A stretch of 64,000 bases of DNA from Tetraselmis striata (GCA_006384855.1 VCJN01000938.1:62001-126000), one strand, 5' to 3'. Shown: positions 20,338-31,888, counted from the stretch's first letter. The notes: a model not told the origin generated them from the letters alone. Numbers and translations: made by a program.

Positions 20338-23300
20338 CTAGAAGGAGCTGCTGATGGGGGCCAGGCAGGGGGGCCCCTCCTCCGCCTGCTGCGCCGCCTG
20401 CAGCAGGTTGCTCATCGACCCCTTGTGCGCCCCGCGGGGGACCATCTGCGGGACTGAGGGCGGGACATCGCGCTCGCGGCCGCCAGTGGTACTTGTGCGC
20501 GAGGTGCGCGCGCGCACGTTGTTCCCCACCGGAAACGGCTCCTGAATGCCCGCCATGATCCCGTTGCTGCAGAGGGGCAATATCGCGCTTAGCTCCCATC
20601 AGGACCTCGTCACATGTCCCACGGCCCAGGGCGCGGGTGCAACAGAAAGCAACCCGCATGGGTTCTTCTTCTGAAAGGCTGACCGGTATCATTTAACTAG
20701 GGCTGCGGCTGAGAAAATAGTGAACTGTGTTGTAACATTGAGCCTGACTATTTGTGCAATTTGTTTGATATTTTCTGATGGATTTCCAGAGCGTAGGACC
20801 CCTCTCTCCGCGCTCGCTGGAGGGAAGTCAAAACCAACACTCGGTAGCGAAGCCAGAGCACGCATGCTCATGAAACCATCATTCTTATTCAACATGCTAA
20901 ACAAGACACAGGTAACACCATGCAAATCCTCCTCCCCTGCCCAGGCTGAGGTCATCATCCTATCCAACAGAGTACCCGTTCCATGTTCTAGGGGTTCTGC
21001 CATGTGCAGCGCTCACCTGGCAAAGATGATGGGGCGGCAGTGCTTGTCCTCGTGCATGAGACTGCTGTTTTGAAAGTGCGAGATCAGAGCCGCCTTGCCC
21101 TGACACAGAGGGGGACACAGAGGTATGGCGGGAGACATGGGGGGGGGGGGGGGGGGGGGGTAAATGGTGGCGTGAGCCTCGGATGGCACACCTGCCCCCC
21201 CTTGCCCAGAACTGTTAAAAGTGGATCGTCCGTGCACGGGAGAGAGAGGGGGGTGGGGGGGTGGGGGGGGGGGGGGCTGACCTGAATGCGGGCATAGGCG
21301 ATGCTGCAAACCTTTTCGCTGTTGAACTTCTCCCACTTCTTCCTGTCAAACCGCTCCACCAGCGGGATGATCCCCCGCGGGCGCACCATGTTGATGAACG
21401 CGTACCCCATGTTGCACTTGTTCTTGAAGTCGATCGGCAGGTAGAAAAAGTCGTAGGTGCCGCGGAAAAGCTCATCGATGGTGGCGAGGAGCATCTTCTG
21501 GGTGTACTTGTTTGGGATGTTCTTAATCATCAAGGTGGTGCGGTGGTCCTCGCCGCGGGCGACGCGCTCCAGGTCCAGGTTGAACATCTTCTGCTGGGCG
21601 GCCTATGCGTAATGGGGTCTCACCAGTGGTTAGGCTTACCCACAGACATGCAACAATTCGCAAGATCAGCATCACACAACCATAACCACACACACACACA
21701 CACACACACACATGCGCGCGGACCTTGCGCTGTGCCTCAGCGGTGGGGTCCCCGGAGCTGGCGCCCCGCCTCAGGCTGCGGCCGGACTTGTCAGTCTTGT
21801 CCTGGTGGTGGGACATGTCGAACTGCTGCTGCTGCGCGCGCAGCTGCGCCTCCAGCAGGTGCCCCTTCTGCGCGGCGACGAGCAGCTCCTGCAGGTCCAG
21901 CGTCCCATTCTCCAGGTTGCGCTGCAATTCCAGCGTGCTCTGCGCCATGGCGCTGCTCATCAAGTCGGACGCGCTGCTGGTGCGGGCCGGCAGGCCCTGC
22001 GGCAGGTCCCCAAGGCTCGCTAGGGACGGCTGGGAGGACGAGGCGAAGGGGTCCAGGTGGTGAGGGATGCCCATGTGGCTGCCCCAGCTGGTGGGCCCGT
22101 GCTGGGAGTGGCTGCCTGTGCAAGGAGCACGCGCATACAGATAGATTTGGTTCGAAGGGTCAGTTCCCAAGCGTTGCTCAGCGCAGATGGGCACACCCCA
22201 TGAAACAGCACAACAGTCCACACGTAAGCAGCAAGCGGGGGCAATTTCTTTGGTGCTGATGAGGTAGGGTTTGGGGGGGGGGGGGGGGGGGGGGGTTGCT
22301 CACCGGCATGCTCGTTTGCCATCATCATGCCATGGCCAGATGGGTTGTTGGAGCTGGGCGCGGAGGGCGCGTACGAGCTCGCGGACCACATGCTGCTGCC
22401 GGGCGACATGGAATATGCGGGGTGGTAATGCTGGGAGGAGGCGTCAGTGTTTGACGGCGAGGTGCCCATCTCGAGCGCGCCCAGCAGGCTTCCCAGGGAG
22501 GACAGCTCCCCCGGGGCGCTGACCGCCCCAGAGCGCAGCCACTCGTCGCCAGCCGCCCGGGGCACGCCGCCGATGTTAATGGGCTGCCCTGCGGAGAGAG
22601 CGTGCTGCTGCTCCACCGCCTGCTGCGCCAGCAGACCCAGCGCAACAAGATCCGACTGTGAGGCTCCGGGCAGGCTTTGCTGCAGGGCTGCAGCCTCCTC
22701 CAGGGAAAGACCGGCCCACATCCCCTGCTGCTGCTGCTGATGCAGGGTCTCAAAGTGTTGGAGGGCGGACACCGGCGCAGCCGGTGCGGTGTACAGGTGC
22801 ATGCTGTCCTGAACCTGCAGGGACTGCCGCTGTCGCAGCGCCGCCTCATCCATGTTCCACGGCGACTGGAACACGGGCGTGTGCAGCATGCTGCGCTTCT
22901 CGTCCTCCATCATCTGCCGCGTCTGCTGCTGCAGCGCGCTTCGCCGCGCGCCGCCTGGGCGGCTGGGCTCTAGCTTGATCCGCTTGCCGGCGACCTGGCG
23001 CAGCCATTGGGCAGCACTGAAAGGTCAGCATCATGCAAGCTACCGGATGGGCTGCGGCTAGGGACTGGCTTCTGGCAGCCGGCGCCGCAAAAGGGTGAGA
23101 GCATGACAGACTGCAGGGCAAGATGGCAGGGACGCAAGGGGGTTGGGGCACCTCGACATGGTTCAGGCAGTGCAGCGCCGTGGCAGCGGCGCGAATGTCG
23201 TAATACTCAACAAACTTGTGGTTCTTTTTCCTGGGCGTCTCGCGAATCTCCTTCACTTCACCGTACGTGCCAAAGAGGCGCTGCAGCTCCTCGTTGCCGA

Positions 23301-23864
23301 TGCTGCTGTCGAGGTTGAACACCACCAGAGTGCCCTAGGGCCGGGTGCAAACCATTGGCGAGGTAAGCGAGATAAGCGGTGGTCTAAGTGTTGCAGCTGA
23401 TGAACCGCAGTGGGTTTGCAAAGAAGGGCCCACCTGGTTAATGTCCCGATCGTTGGGGTTGTCCTTGGGGATGGAGTAGTGGATATCCAGGCGCCGGCGG
23501 CGTACCAGTCGGCCCTGACACAGCAGCGGGTCACAGGCGGCCGCAGCTTCAGCCACCGGATCCGGCAGACATGAGGCCACAGATAAGCGCACACACGCAT
23601 AGCTGCCGGGCACCCACCTGCAAGGCCCGCATGGCAGCCTTGGCACTGCGCAGGTCAAAGTAGCTGATCATGACAAAGCCGCGGTGCTTGCAGGCGGTGT
23701 AGACTGCCCGGACCTGCGTGACCAGAGAGGAGTGCAAGGGAGTGGGGCTGAGGTCACCATTGCTGCCGGAAGCCGGAGCTGAGGTTCACACAAAGTGACC
23801 GCCTCCTGGGCCAGGATTGTCAAAGAGCGCGGGATAGGGGGGAAAGGTACCTGCACCAGGAAAA

Positions 23865-23897
<33 letters not shown>

Positions 23898-24665
23898 ATT
23901 GGAGTGCACGCACGCCTAGGGCAGGTAGCAGGCCAAGTTTCCCTGGATTCCGCATTCCGGGTGGGTGCCGTCTGAAGCACACACCTCGCCGTAGCTCTCA
24001 AAGAGCTGGCGCAGCTCCACCTCCTCCACGCTCCAGTTGATATTGCGAACAAAAAGTGTGCGGCTCGGGTGCTCCCCGAGCGGGTGCTCCCCGGCGCCGG
24101 GCCAGCCCTGCGGCTCCAGGCTGCTGCTGAGGCGGCGGGGGCGGCGGCAATGGCGCCTTTGGTGCCGAAGGCGGAGGTGGAGGCGGAGCAGCCTTGAGGC
24201 CGAGCAGGGAGAGAGCGCCTGCCGGCAACATACGCTGCCTGTCGCCATCAATGTGGCCTGCCAAGTGGTCGTCTGCAGAGGGACGAGGGTGCGAGAATCA
24301 GGGTGAGAGTCTACAGCAAGGACTTCACCACACCCGGGGGAGGGGGCCAAACAGCAGTTAACCCATCCCGGAAGCAGTGCGTCTGACAATTGGCATGCAA
24401 GTAGAGATTACATAACGATGGCGTCTGGGGCGGAGGACGCCTACCACCTCAGCAACACCACCACCATAAACTCTCCAGCTAAATCTGAGCCAATGTGAAT
24501 CAAAGACAATCTTGATCGCCAGCACCGAGATGATTCACGCAGGTGCTGGGCATTGGTATGGAGCCTGCAGTCTGGAGTACATAATATGATGCCAAATTGG
24601 CCTAACAATGGTATGAGTCGCCCACACCGCCAACCTCCTCACGAAGGTAGGTTCACACCACCCAC

Positions 24666-24706
<41 letters not shown>

Positions 24707-24729
24707 TGTGTGCGTGTGTTTGTGTGACT

Positions 24730-24783
<54 letters not shown>

Positions 24784-25488
24784 CAGACAGAGGGAGACAG
24801 AGAGAGAGAGAGAGAGACACAGAGAGACAGAGGGGATTTAGGGTACCATACCGGATGCAGAGTGCCTCATGGAGAGGCCATAGGTAGCGCCTCCGTGCAG
24901 AGTGTGGTCCTCCGGGGGCACGCCTTGCATCCACATGCCGCCCCCCTCTGGTTGACGCCCGAACGCCGCAGCCCCGTGATTGCTCCCGTTGCCATGGTGC
25001 AGCCCCCAGATGTCGGTGGAGCTAGAGCTCATGGAGGCGCTCTGCGGCAGCGGCTCCATGACGCCGGACAGGTTGAGCGCGCCACTGTACAGCGAGGTAA
25101 AATGCTGGCTGCCCTCCATGCTGCTCGTAGCCGGGCTCATGCCTGGCATTACCTGAGACTCGCTGCCAGATGCATTGAGCCCGGCACTGACGCCGCCTTG
25201 GCTCTGGTGCGGCCGCACGATGGGGACCGCGTGAGCGCCGGCCCAGCTGCCTCCATCGCTTGGCGCATCACTGCCGCCCTCCTGCGAGGCGCTGGCCTCA
25301 ACAGGCGGACTAGACTGCATTCCATACAGCTCGCCCATGAACTTCAGCCCAAGCAGATCGTCCTCTGCCGGCAGTGTGTCCGCACTGTAGCGCGGCAGTT
25401 CGTCCCGCCGAGCTTCCTCCAGCATCACCTGCCCTTGGCCCCCGCCCCGCATCGTGCCAGGAGGCATCCGCGCGACAATCCCCTGCAC
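20338..25488 (-). CDS. MEI2: Mei2-like RNA-binding protein, ten exons, one frameshift
   Basis: Exons: 25488-24852, 24272-23985, 23713-23618, 23514-23434, 23334-23152, 22994-22304, 22115-21724, 21602-21282, 21099-21017, 20566-20338 (about 1,000 residues). RRM1 starts at SRTLFVRNINWSVEE and continues with YTACKHRGFVMISYFDL; RRM2 has GTLVVFNLDSSIGNEELQ and ends in GKRIKLEPSRPGG; the Mei2-specific RRM3 has TTLMIKNIPNKYTQ, DFKNKCNMGYAFINM and ALISHFQNSSLMHEDKHCRP, then the tail QEPFPVGNN. Family knowledge: Mei2 proteins bind RNA through RRM3 and control meiosis entry or growth. Gln- and Ser-rich linkers separate RRM2 and RRM3. Introns hold poly-C, CA, TA and GA tracts. All junctions agree in phase except within exon 2, where the frame before RRM1 (DDHLAGHIDGD) differs by 1 nt from RRM1. 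That is a sequencing error, a real mutation or an unseen splice. Confidence 0.9.
21139..21276. repeat. Two poly-G tracts in one Mei2-like intron
   Basis: G22 at 21,139-21,160 and G14 at 21,263-21,276 (with interrupted G runs before the second) lie in the intron between exons 8 and 9. The second begins directly after the donor at 21,281. Confidence 0.9.
22273..22295. repeat. G23 tract in Mei2-like intron
   Basis: Lies 8 bp after the donor of the 22,994-22,304 exon; poly-C in the transcript. Confidence 0.9.
23865..23895. repeat. G31 tract in Mei2-like intron
   Basis: The longest mononucleotide tract of the window. It sits in the intron that splits RRM1 (23,984-23,714), again poly-C in the sense strand. 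Confidence 0.9.
24668..24830. repeat. (TA)n, (TG)n and (GA)n microsatellites in Mei2-like intron 1
   Basis: (TA)n at 24,668-24,703 is followed by TG-rich sequence and then GA repeats to about 24,830 with CAGA interruptions. All lie in intron 1, just downstream of its donor at 24,851. Confidence 0.95.
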
Positions 25489-25552
25489 ACGCTTGCTTGA
25501 TCGTCGCCTGATGTTTTCTGCGCTGCCGGCTAGCGTCTTTATCCTGGCCCTC

Positions 25553-25560
25553 CTTTATAA
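25553..25560 (-). promoter_or_regulatory. TATA box of Mei2-like gene
   Basis: TTATAAAG on the minus strand lies 65-72 bp upstream of the ATG at 25,488. Confidence 0.5.
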
Positions 25561-25599
25561 GCTAGCCGCCAGTGCGCGGGCAAGCCAACCAGCGTGACA

Positions 25600-25904
25600 C
25601 CGCGATAGGCTCAAACAATCGGCTGTTCGCAGGCGCGGACATCCCTCCTACGCAAAGCGGACAGTTGAAGGAGTGGGGGCGCCCGGGCATTTGACGCAGT
25701 CAGGCCGCCTGCCAGTCAGACATAAATATGCCTCCAGATCACAGCACCTCCGAAGCTGCGCCCCTTCCCCGGTCGTCCGAGGCCGGGGGTGCACACCAGT
25801 AGACGGCCGTATCCCAAACCTGGAGTACGGGCGCGAAACGACCGGAGGCGGAGTCCAGTTGCTGGAGCCTCGACCGCACCACCACGTACCCGCAGCCGGG
25901 AGGC

Positions 25905-25935
<31 letters not shown>

Positions 25936-26433
25936 GTACCACCACAGGTTTGGCGCCATGCGCGTACATAAAGTACCAGCGGGTGCGTTGCTACGAGTAC
26001 GCGACAGGCGTCGAAACCGGCGGATCAGACTGCGGACGGTGCCGTTGGGGTTACCAGCACCGGTACCGGCGCGGGAGCTCGGCTCGCGCAGGTATCAGCG
26101 CTGCGAAGACGGGCGACAGGCGCGGCAGTGAAGTGCGCACCAGGGCGGCAGGCCCCTCCCAGCATGCAAGGGTCGAAAATGGTCCCGCGGGCGGCGACAG
26201 CTTTACATTCGAGCGCCGAGGCAGGCGCAACGGACCACAGCACGCCACGACAACGCGCGCAGCGCAGGACTCGGGACTGTCGGTGGGGGCCACAGGCCCC
26301 ACGGTCCCCCGGTCAGAATAATCCGAGGGGGCTAACGGGAGACGAAAGGAGACGAAGGAGGGGGCGGAAACATGGATTACATCGGATGTACTGGTACTTC
26401 TACGAGCACATGATCTATATCGCGGCTGACGAC
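25600..26433. other. Gap between Mei2-like gene and non-LTR element
   Basis: Contains a G29 tract at 25,905-25,933 flanked by short inverted sequence (GTACCACCAC to its right, CCACCACGTAC to its left). The overlapping ORFs are low-complexity and uncalled. Confidence 0.5.
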
Positions 26434-26452
26434 ACCCCTGATTACCCCTGAT
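26434..26452. repeat. 19-bp direct repeat, left copy (putative target-site duplication)
   Basis: ACCCCTGATTACCCCTGAT is identical to 31,321-31,339. The two copies bracket the decayed non-LTR element. The sequence is itself a near-double 10-mer, so a simple-sequence origin is possible. Confidence 0.6.
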
Positions 26453-27195
26453 TTTTTCCGCCCCCGGGGACAGGACTGGCAGTGAAACCCTTGCAGCGTC
26501 TCGACGACGGCCGTTTGGGCAGCAGTTACGGAATGCCCTGGAAAAGATTGCCGGTATTATTACGGGTACATGTACAGTACTCGTAATACGGACAGACAGG
26601 CGAGCTGGGATCAGCCAGCCTATCCGCGCGTTGGCCCATTTTTCAGGTCATCATTCAAATCGCGACGTACCCAGGTACTGAATCACTGCGACTTTGTTAC
26701 TAGATGAGACAGTACCGGTACGAATATGCAGTGACAACTAAGCTCTCGTCACGGCCCGGCCGGTCTGCTCGAGCCGCCGACTGCATACTCGTACCCGTAG
26801 TCACTCGCTCTACCACTGAGCGCCCTAGTCAGCAAAATTCCCGGGTCAGATGGTCGGATCGACCAGGGAACTCATACAAACGGGGGGTATGATTACATTC
26901 GATTACATTACATCCTCCCCCGACCCCCGGCCTCTGGCTATGGCGTGGCCGGTGGGGGTTCATCACCGTGGGGCGTCCTCTGGCCCCTCCATGCCCCTCT
27001 GCTAGCTAGGGTGTCTCCCGTGGGGGTCGCTGTCCCGCCCGGCGGGGGCGGCGGTGGTGGTGGGCGCGATGGCGCGGGTGCAGTCGTCGACGCCCGGCGG
27101 GGGCGTTGACTGGCAGTTCCGGTGTTGCGATCGATGGCGGCTGCGGACGCACCTGCCGGCGGCTAGCCCCCCTGTGCACGCACGTGAACCACGGA

Positions 27196-28338
27196 ATGGA
27201 GTCCGACGACCCGGAGGTAGCTACCATGCGCCTCGCCTACACTGCGACTTTCGACCCCTCTGTTTATCTGCGGTGCGTCCCACGAGACGGCTGCCCGCGC
27301 TCGGGCCACCACGTGTTCCATGGCGCGCGATCGGCGGCCCGTGCCGCCACCTGCGAGTTCTGCAGCCCCCCTCCTCCCACGACTCCGCCCTCCGGTGTGG
27401 CTCTCCCGGCGTCGGCAGCGGGCGTGCGGGCGCTGCAGCGCCAGCACGCGCCGGCTGCTGCCTCGGCCGCCCATGATGCCGCTCTCGCGGCCACCGCTCG
27501 GTGGTGCGCTACCAGCGACGTCTACCGCAAGATGCCCCGTACGCCGCGGCGGTGCACGGTTGTCGGCGTCTGTCCCGCGGCTCGGCCTGTCCTCTTCCCC
27601 CTGCTAGACCGTACGCCGGCGTGTGATGACCGCTTCCCTACTACCGACGACCGGTCGTACGGGGCCGAAGGCGCTGCCTGCGTATTTGCGGGGCTACTAC
27701 TGCGACCCTACCCATCCAGCAGCCCCGCAATTGTGCGGAAATTGGCGGAGCGGCGAGTGCGGCTGTGGGAGGCAGGGGATGCTGTGCGCGCCGGCTTCTC
27801 GGTGTGCGGGATGCAACAACTGTGGCGCGAATCGCGGGATGGCAGCGAGTTAAATAATTACCAGATGGAGGCGGGTGAGCTGCCGACGGCCACATCTCGG
27901 AGTGCCCGCCGACGGAAGAGCCGGCGATTTGCCAGGGCGCGGGCGGCTTCTGCTGAGGCTGCGGAAATTGGCGCCGATGCTGCGGCGGATGGGGTGCCGC
28001 CGGCGGTGGTGGATGCTCACCGCCGGGCGGCGAAACTCGCCGCTGTGCAAGAGCTGCGCCGCGCTCGCCAGGCCCTTGACACTGCGTTGCCGACCTCCGC
28101 ACGGTGTCTGACGCCGCTGCGGCGCTCCCTGCCCTCGATGCCTTCCATCTGCCTCCTGCTGCCACCGGCCCGGAGTACTCTCCCCCCGAAGAACCGCCGG
28201 ACCTGCAACGGGCGCCGCTGCCCCGCCGTCGGGTGGAGCGACGATGCCGATGAGGTTAGGCGGTGGGGGGAGGATCATTGGCGGGTTTTGCGTCGTGCAC
28301 CCCACCTTTCCGCAGGGCATGTGGACTGGTGGCGTTAG
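27196..28338 (+). CDS. ORF1-like region of non-LTR element
   Basis: Open frame of about 380 codons from ATG 27,196 (the frame is open from 27,106). It is rich in Ala, Arg and Pro, with a Cys/His-containing N-terminal part (HHVFHGARSAARAATCEFC) and a helical Arg-rich segment (LAAVQELRRARQALDTALP). No known domain is recognised. By position it should bind the element RNA or be the N-terminal part of a single polyprotein. It ends at TAG, then the RT frame begins about 100 bp on after a shift. Confidence 0.4.
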   Translation: MESDDPEVATMRLAYTATFDPSVYLRCVPRDGCPRSGHHVFHGARSAARAATCEFCSPPPPTTPPSGVALPASAAGVRALQRQHAPAAASAAHDAALAATARWCATSDVYRKMPRTPRRCTVVGVCPAARPVLFPLLDRTPACDDRFPTTDDRSYGAEGAACVFAGLLLRPYPSSSPAIVRKLAERRVRLWEAGDAVRAGFSVCGMQQLWRESRDGSELNNYQMEAGELPTATSRSARRRKSRRFARARAASAEAAEIGADAAADGVPPAVVDAHRRAAKLAAVQELRRARQALDTALPTSARCLTPLRRSLPSMPSICLLLPPARSTLPPKNRRTCNGRRCPAVGWSDDADEVRRWGEDHWRVLRRAPHLSAGHVDWWR

Positions 28339-28432
28339 GAGCACATCAAGGACCTAGACGTACCTTCATGGCGCATGTGGGTGAACCGCTGCCTGGCGGG
28401 GCGGTGCCACTAGCGTACTGCGGCTTTCTTAC

Positions 28433-29149
28433 TTGGCGAGTGGCTCCGTCTTTGCGCTCCACAAGGACGACCCCGCCGCGCGGGAGGAGCGGGGAAAGAG
28501 CGGCGAGCCGCTGCGAGTACGACGGCTCGGCGCCAGCTCCGTGCTGGTGCGCCTGGCCTCCGCCCACGCTATGGGGCAAGTGGGTGCGGATGCGCGGGAG
28601 GTCATGGGCCCGGTGCAACGCAGCTTTCAGTCGGGAGCTGGCTGTGAGACGGCGTATATGAGCATGCGGGTGGCGCTGCAGCTTTTCGGCGGGCGTGGTA
28701 CTGGTGGGAAAGGACTACTACTCCTGGATATTCGGAATGCCTTCAATGAGGTATCCCGGGGTGCGATGCTTTACGGCTTGCTTCAGCACCCGCGGCTACA
28801 TGGCCTGATCCCTTTTTTCCAGATTTTGTACGATCGCCCTAGCGACATGTACTACTACGCGCCGGATGATCCCGGTACTTTGCGCGCCACCCTACAGTCT
28901 CGTACGGGTGTACGCCAGGGTGATGTCCTGGCCCCGCTATACTTCTGCCTCGCTATCGCGGGCCCGGTGCAAGCGGTTGTGGCTCATACCGCCGCTGATA
29001 CTTTTTGCCTGAGTTTTGCGGATGATTGCGGCGCGGCCTGCGCGGCCACTCACGTTCCGCGCGTTTTCGACGAGTACTGCACGGAGCTTTCCAAAGTCGG
29101 ACTGGTGGTACATGACAGTAAGACGCGGTCCGTTCGTCAACCCCGGTGA
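28433..29149 (+). pseudogene. Non-LTR reverse transcriptase domain
   Basis: The frame contains GKGLLLLDIRNAFNEVSR (the first catalytic Asp in the non-LTR pattern D-x-x-NAFN), TGVRQGDVLAPLYFC (QGD-x-L-x-PLYF) and LSFADDCGAA (catalytic FADD). These three motifs in this order and spacing identify a non-LTR RT. The upstream QSGAGCETAYMSMRVALQL fits the region before the palm. Catalytic residues are intact, but the frame ends at 29,147 and the protein continues in another frame (VNPGDIESELRTVREKLAPG), so there is a 1-nt frameshift near 29,125. Confidence 0.8.
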
Positions 29150-31240
29150 CATCGAGTCCGAGTTGCGGACAGTACGGGAGAAGTTGGCCCCGGGAGGATT
29201 TCGGGCCCCGGCCGATGATCTTGTCCATGATGGCGCCGTGTACCTTGGTGCTCCTATTAGCCATTACCCCGAGTGGATGACCGGCGCGTTGGGGCGGCGC
29301 CGGGAGGCCCACGCCACACTGTTGGAGCGCATCGCCTCCATTGGCACGTCGGGATGCGGCTGCCACCATGGGGCCATGCGGTTGCTGGTCGTATGCCGGT
29401 GCGGCAGACTGGTTTCCTCAGCCGCATGATGCCACCGTCGGAGCTGGACCCTTGCTTGGAGGCCGTGGACGCCGCCAACATTTCGGCTGCGTTTTCGCTG
29501 CTTGGCATGGACGCTTGCGACCAGTCTACACCGCGCATGGAGGCTGCAATCGTTCAGATGAGTATGCCCGCGGATTTTGGCGGCATGAATCTGGCCTTCT
29601 TGCTGCTGAGGCCCCTGCGGCGTTTTATTCCGCGCAATCGGTTGTCCTGCCAAAGCTGGTAAGGGAGTACGGGCCCGCCCTTGGCCCCTTATACGAGGCG
29701 GTCCGCGCCGAGGTGTCGTATGTGGCTACGAGTGCTTTGCCACGGGCGCGTGAGATGCGCCGCGTGTACGAGACTGTACGGGCCCTAACCACGTTACAGC
29801 AAGAAGATGTGCGGCGCGCACGCGCGGCGTATGGACACGCCCACGAGATCTTTGAGTTACTTACGATCAGTAATGCTACGACCACCCTTGCATCGGATCC
29901 AACAGCTGGTACTACGACCCGTACGGGGTACGAGCACTAGCGGAGGACCGCGCGTCACCACATCTCATGGTACGGCCACTCCTCTTGGAGTTGGTACTGG
30001 TGAGGCCGCCTCTACTGCCCAGCAATTGCTTCCTATCGGTGGTACGAGTACTGCCAATACCGTTACTACATGCGCATTTGTAGCTCCGAAGATACCGTCG
30101 CCTGGCGATTTAGTGGCACACCCTCCGTCCCAGAATCGCTGCCAAGTTCTACTGCTCCGCCCTCGGGTAGGGGTTCCGGTGCGACCTCCGATGATCAACC
30201 CACGGCCATGGTTGTCCAACGCCACCTCAGCCGTGCGATTCGCTTGCGTGACTTCGTGGCCCTCGATCTCAGCTTCCAGCGTATTGGTGATGCGGCCTCG
30301 CGACTTGATACCCTGCGCCTGTACATCGCGTGTGGGCCGGGCTCCCTATCGGATCACGAGTCAGCCCGCAAGATTCCCCATATTGCTTATTCGGCCGCCG
30401 CTGCGCGAGTGTTGGGCCTTTGCCCGCGCGGAGGTTCCGCGCTTGTCACTTGCCCTGGCCCCACGTGTGGTATTGATCCCTTATGGCTTCGCTCTACAGA
30501 TGGCTCGAACCGGAGCGCTACGGATTTCATCGTGGCTCATCTACCCTTATGCCCCGTAGCGAACTACAAGCACCGCATGCATACCGCTTTGAAGAATCTG
30601 TGGGCATCTGTGGCAATTGATGCGGGGGCGGTGCTTGACCGGGACCGCTCGGGAGCCGGCGACTTGACCCTTGAGACGAGTGGGCTGCGCCCAGCGGACC
30701 GCTCGCGGCCGTCGGACTTGACGTTGGCGGGGTGGGGGGGGGGGGGGGGGGGCGGCGTGCGATTACATGATCGACTTCGCGTGCGTGGTGCACCCCGGGA
30801 ATCGCGGCGACCGAGGCGGAGCATGGTAAGTTGGCAGCGGACCGGGCGTCTTCCGCCTTTGTGCAGGGTGTTCACCGGTACTACCCTTTTGTGGTTGAGG
30901 ACCGCGGCCGTCTCGGGAAGTCCGCTTTGACGGTGGTCTACATCTTCGCGGTGCTGTTGGCTGTGCGCAATTTCCCTCGCGGTCCTTCCGACCCGACCTC
31001 ATGCTTCCTTCGTGGTCAATCCGTTCAGGCACTTCGGAACTTTGTCGCCAGCCAACATGCTGAGTTCCGCCGTCACATGTCGCGCACACGGCGGGGCCTG
31101 TTGCAGCGGGTCTCGGCTTGCGTGCATGGTACCCTGGGCGGCATTCTCTCTGCCGGTGGGCAGATGGTCACGTCTTATGCGTGGGCTCGTGCCCATTCTG
31201 CGTCTTCTCATGTTATTGCTTCCACCTCGCAGTCGTTGTA
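29150..31240 (+). pseudogene. C-terminal part of non-LTR element: linker, Cys/His cluster and RLE-like domain
   Basis: Protein-like sequence continues across at least four frame changes (near 29,350, 29,600, 30,090 and 30,740). Seen: MEAAIVQMSMPADFGGMNLA; later LVTCPGPTCGIDPL with HLPLC downstream, a Cys/His arrangement usual before restriction-like endonucleases; then RPSDLTLAGW followed, past the G tract, by YMIDFACVVHPG. The RP-x-D-L and (I/V)DF-x-V pair fits the two metal-binding strands of the PD-(D/E)XK fold. The final frame (30,831-31,241) is helical and ends in Ser-rich sequence. The endonuclease call rests on motif order and is an inference. Confidence 0.55.
30734..30752. repeat. G19 tract inside retroelement coding sequence
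   Basis: It follows LTLAGW codons and shifts the frame before the second half of the RLE-like domain, so it looks like an expanded Gly-codon run. Confidence 0.85.
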
Positions 31241-31320
31241 GAGGAGCGTTCTGATTGTCCCTTTTTTTGGTGATTTCTTGATATCGCCTTCTGCTGCTAG
31301 CTCATGTAAATATATACATT

Positions 31321-31339
31321 ACCCCTGATTACCCCTGAT
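31321..31339. repeat. 19-bp direct repeat, right copy
   Basis: Identical to 26,434-26,452. It directly precedes repeat Z, so the non-LTR element appears inserted at the edge of repeat Z. Confidence 0.6.
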
Positions 31340-31828
31340 ATTACCCAATATAGCGTCAATGTCATTGTCATCGGGCTGCGGCCTCTCCGTAAGCGCGCAC
31401 GCCCGTCCGCAAGTTCGATTGTGGCACTGGGCAGATTTCCTTGAGTGGGGCAGGCCCGCCGCGCGCGCGCCACAGTGCTGCGCAGACTTTGCGGGCGCGG
31501 GTGCGTCTAAGTACCGCACACAGTTTACAGCCCCACTGTAATCTTATGTACGCGCTCCTATGTACGCTAATATGTACGCGCTTATATTGCGAGTTTTGCG
31601 CATTTTATTGCGAACCGGCAGTTTTCGTTTTCCTGGCGCGCACTACTGGTAGCGCAGCCATGGGATCGCTGATTTTTGATGCGCATACGCCAAGCGCAGC
31701 CATGGGATCGCGACGCAAGATAACCATAACATCAACTCGCATGTTGTCAGAGTATGGCATGGAAATACCCTAGATAACCCTAGATGCACACCGCGTACAT
31801 GCTATGTAACGCATTTACATCTTGCAAG
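31340..31828 (+). repeat. Repeat Z, left part (interrupted copy)
   Basis: Reverse complement of 55,178-55,665 with modest divergence, from TTACCCAATATAGCGTCAAT to ACATCTTGCAAG. Repeat Z resumes at 38,313 after the TIR element. The unit holds a doubled CGCAGCCATGGGATCGC motif near 31,655 and 31,696. Confidence 0.85.
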
Positions 31829-31834
31829 GAAAAA

Positions 31835-31888
31835 GGGCAAATATCGAGTCAAAATGGGGACATTTACGGACTCGAAAATGTGCCCCCC
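31835..31888 (+). repeat. Left terminal inverted repeat
   Basis: Starts GGGCAAATATCGAGTC and ends AATGTGCCCCCC. It pairs with 38,241-38,294 with only a few differences. Confidence 0.85.

Larger units (their letters stand above)
26453..31320 (+). mobile_element. Non-LTR retrotransposon with RLE-like C-terminus, decayed
   Basis: About 4.9 kb with, in order, an ORF1-like region (27,196-28,338), a reverse transcriptase (28,433 on) and a C-terminal region with a Cys/His cluster and a probable restriction-like endonuclease. There are no LTRs and no tyrosine recombinase. The RT has non-LTR style motifs. The position of the endonuclease after the RT, rather than an APE domain before it, fits RLE-type clades. 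Several frameshifts and a G19 tract break the coding sequence. The 3' end lacks a clear poly-A. The element is bounded by identical 19-bp repeats. Confidence 0.65.

Noticed and set aside
27106..28344. Minus-strand ORFs antisense to the non-LTR ORF1 region
   Set aside because: They are low-complexity GC shadows of the plus-strand frame that leads into the RT.
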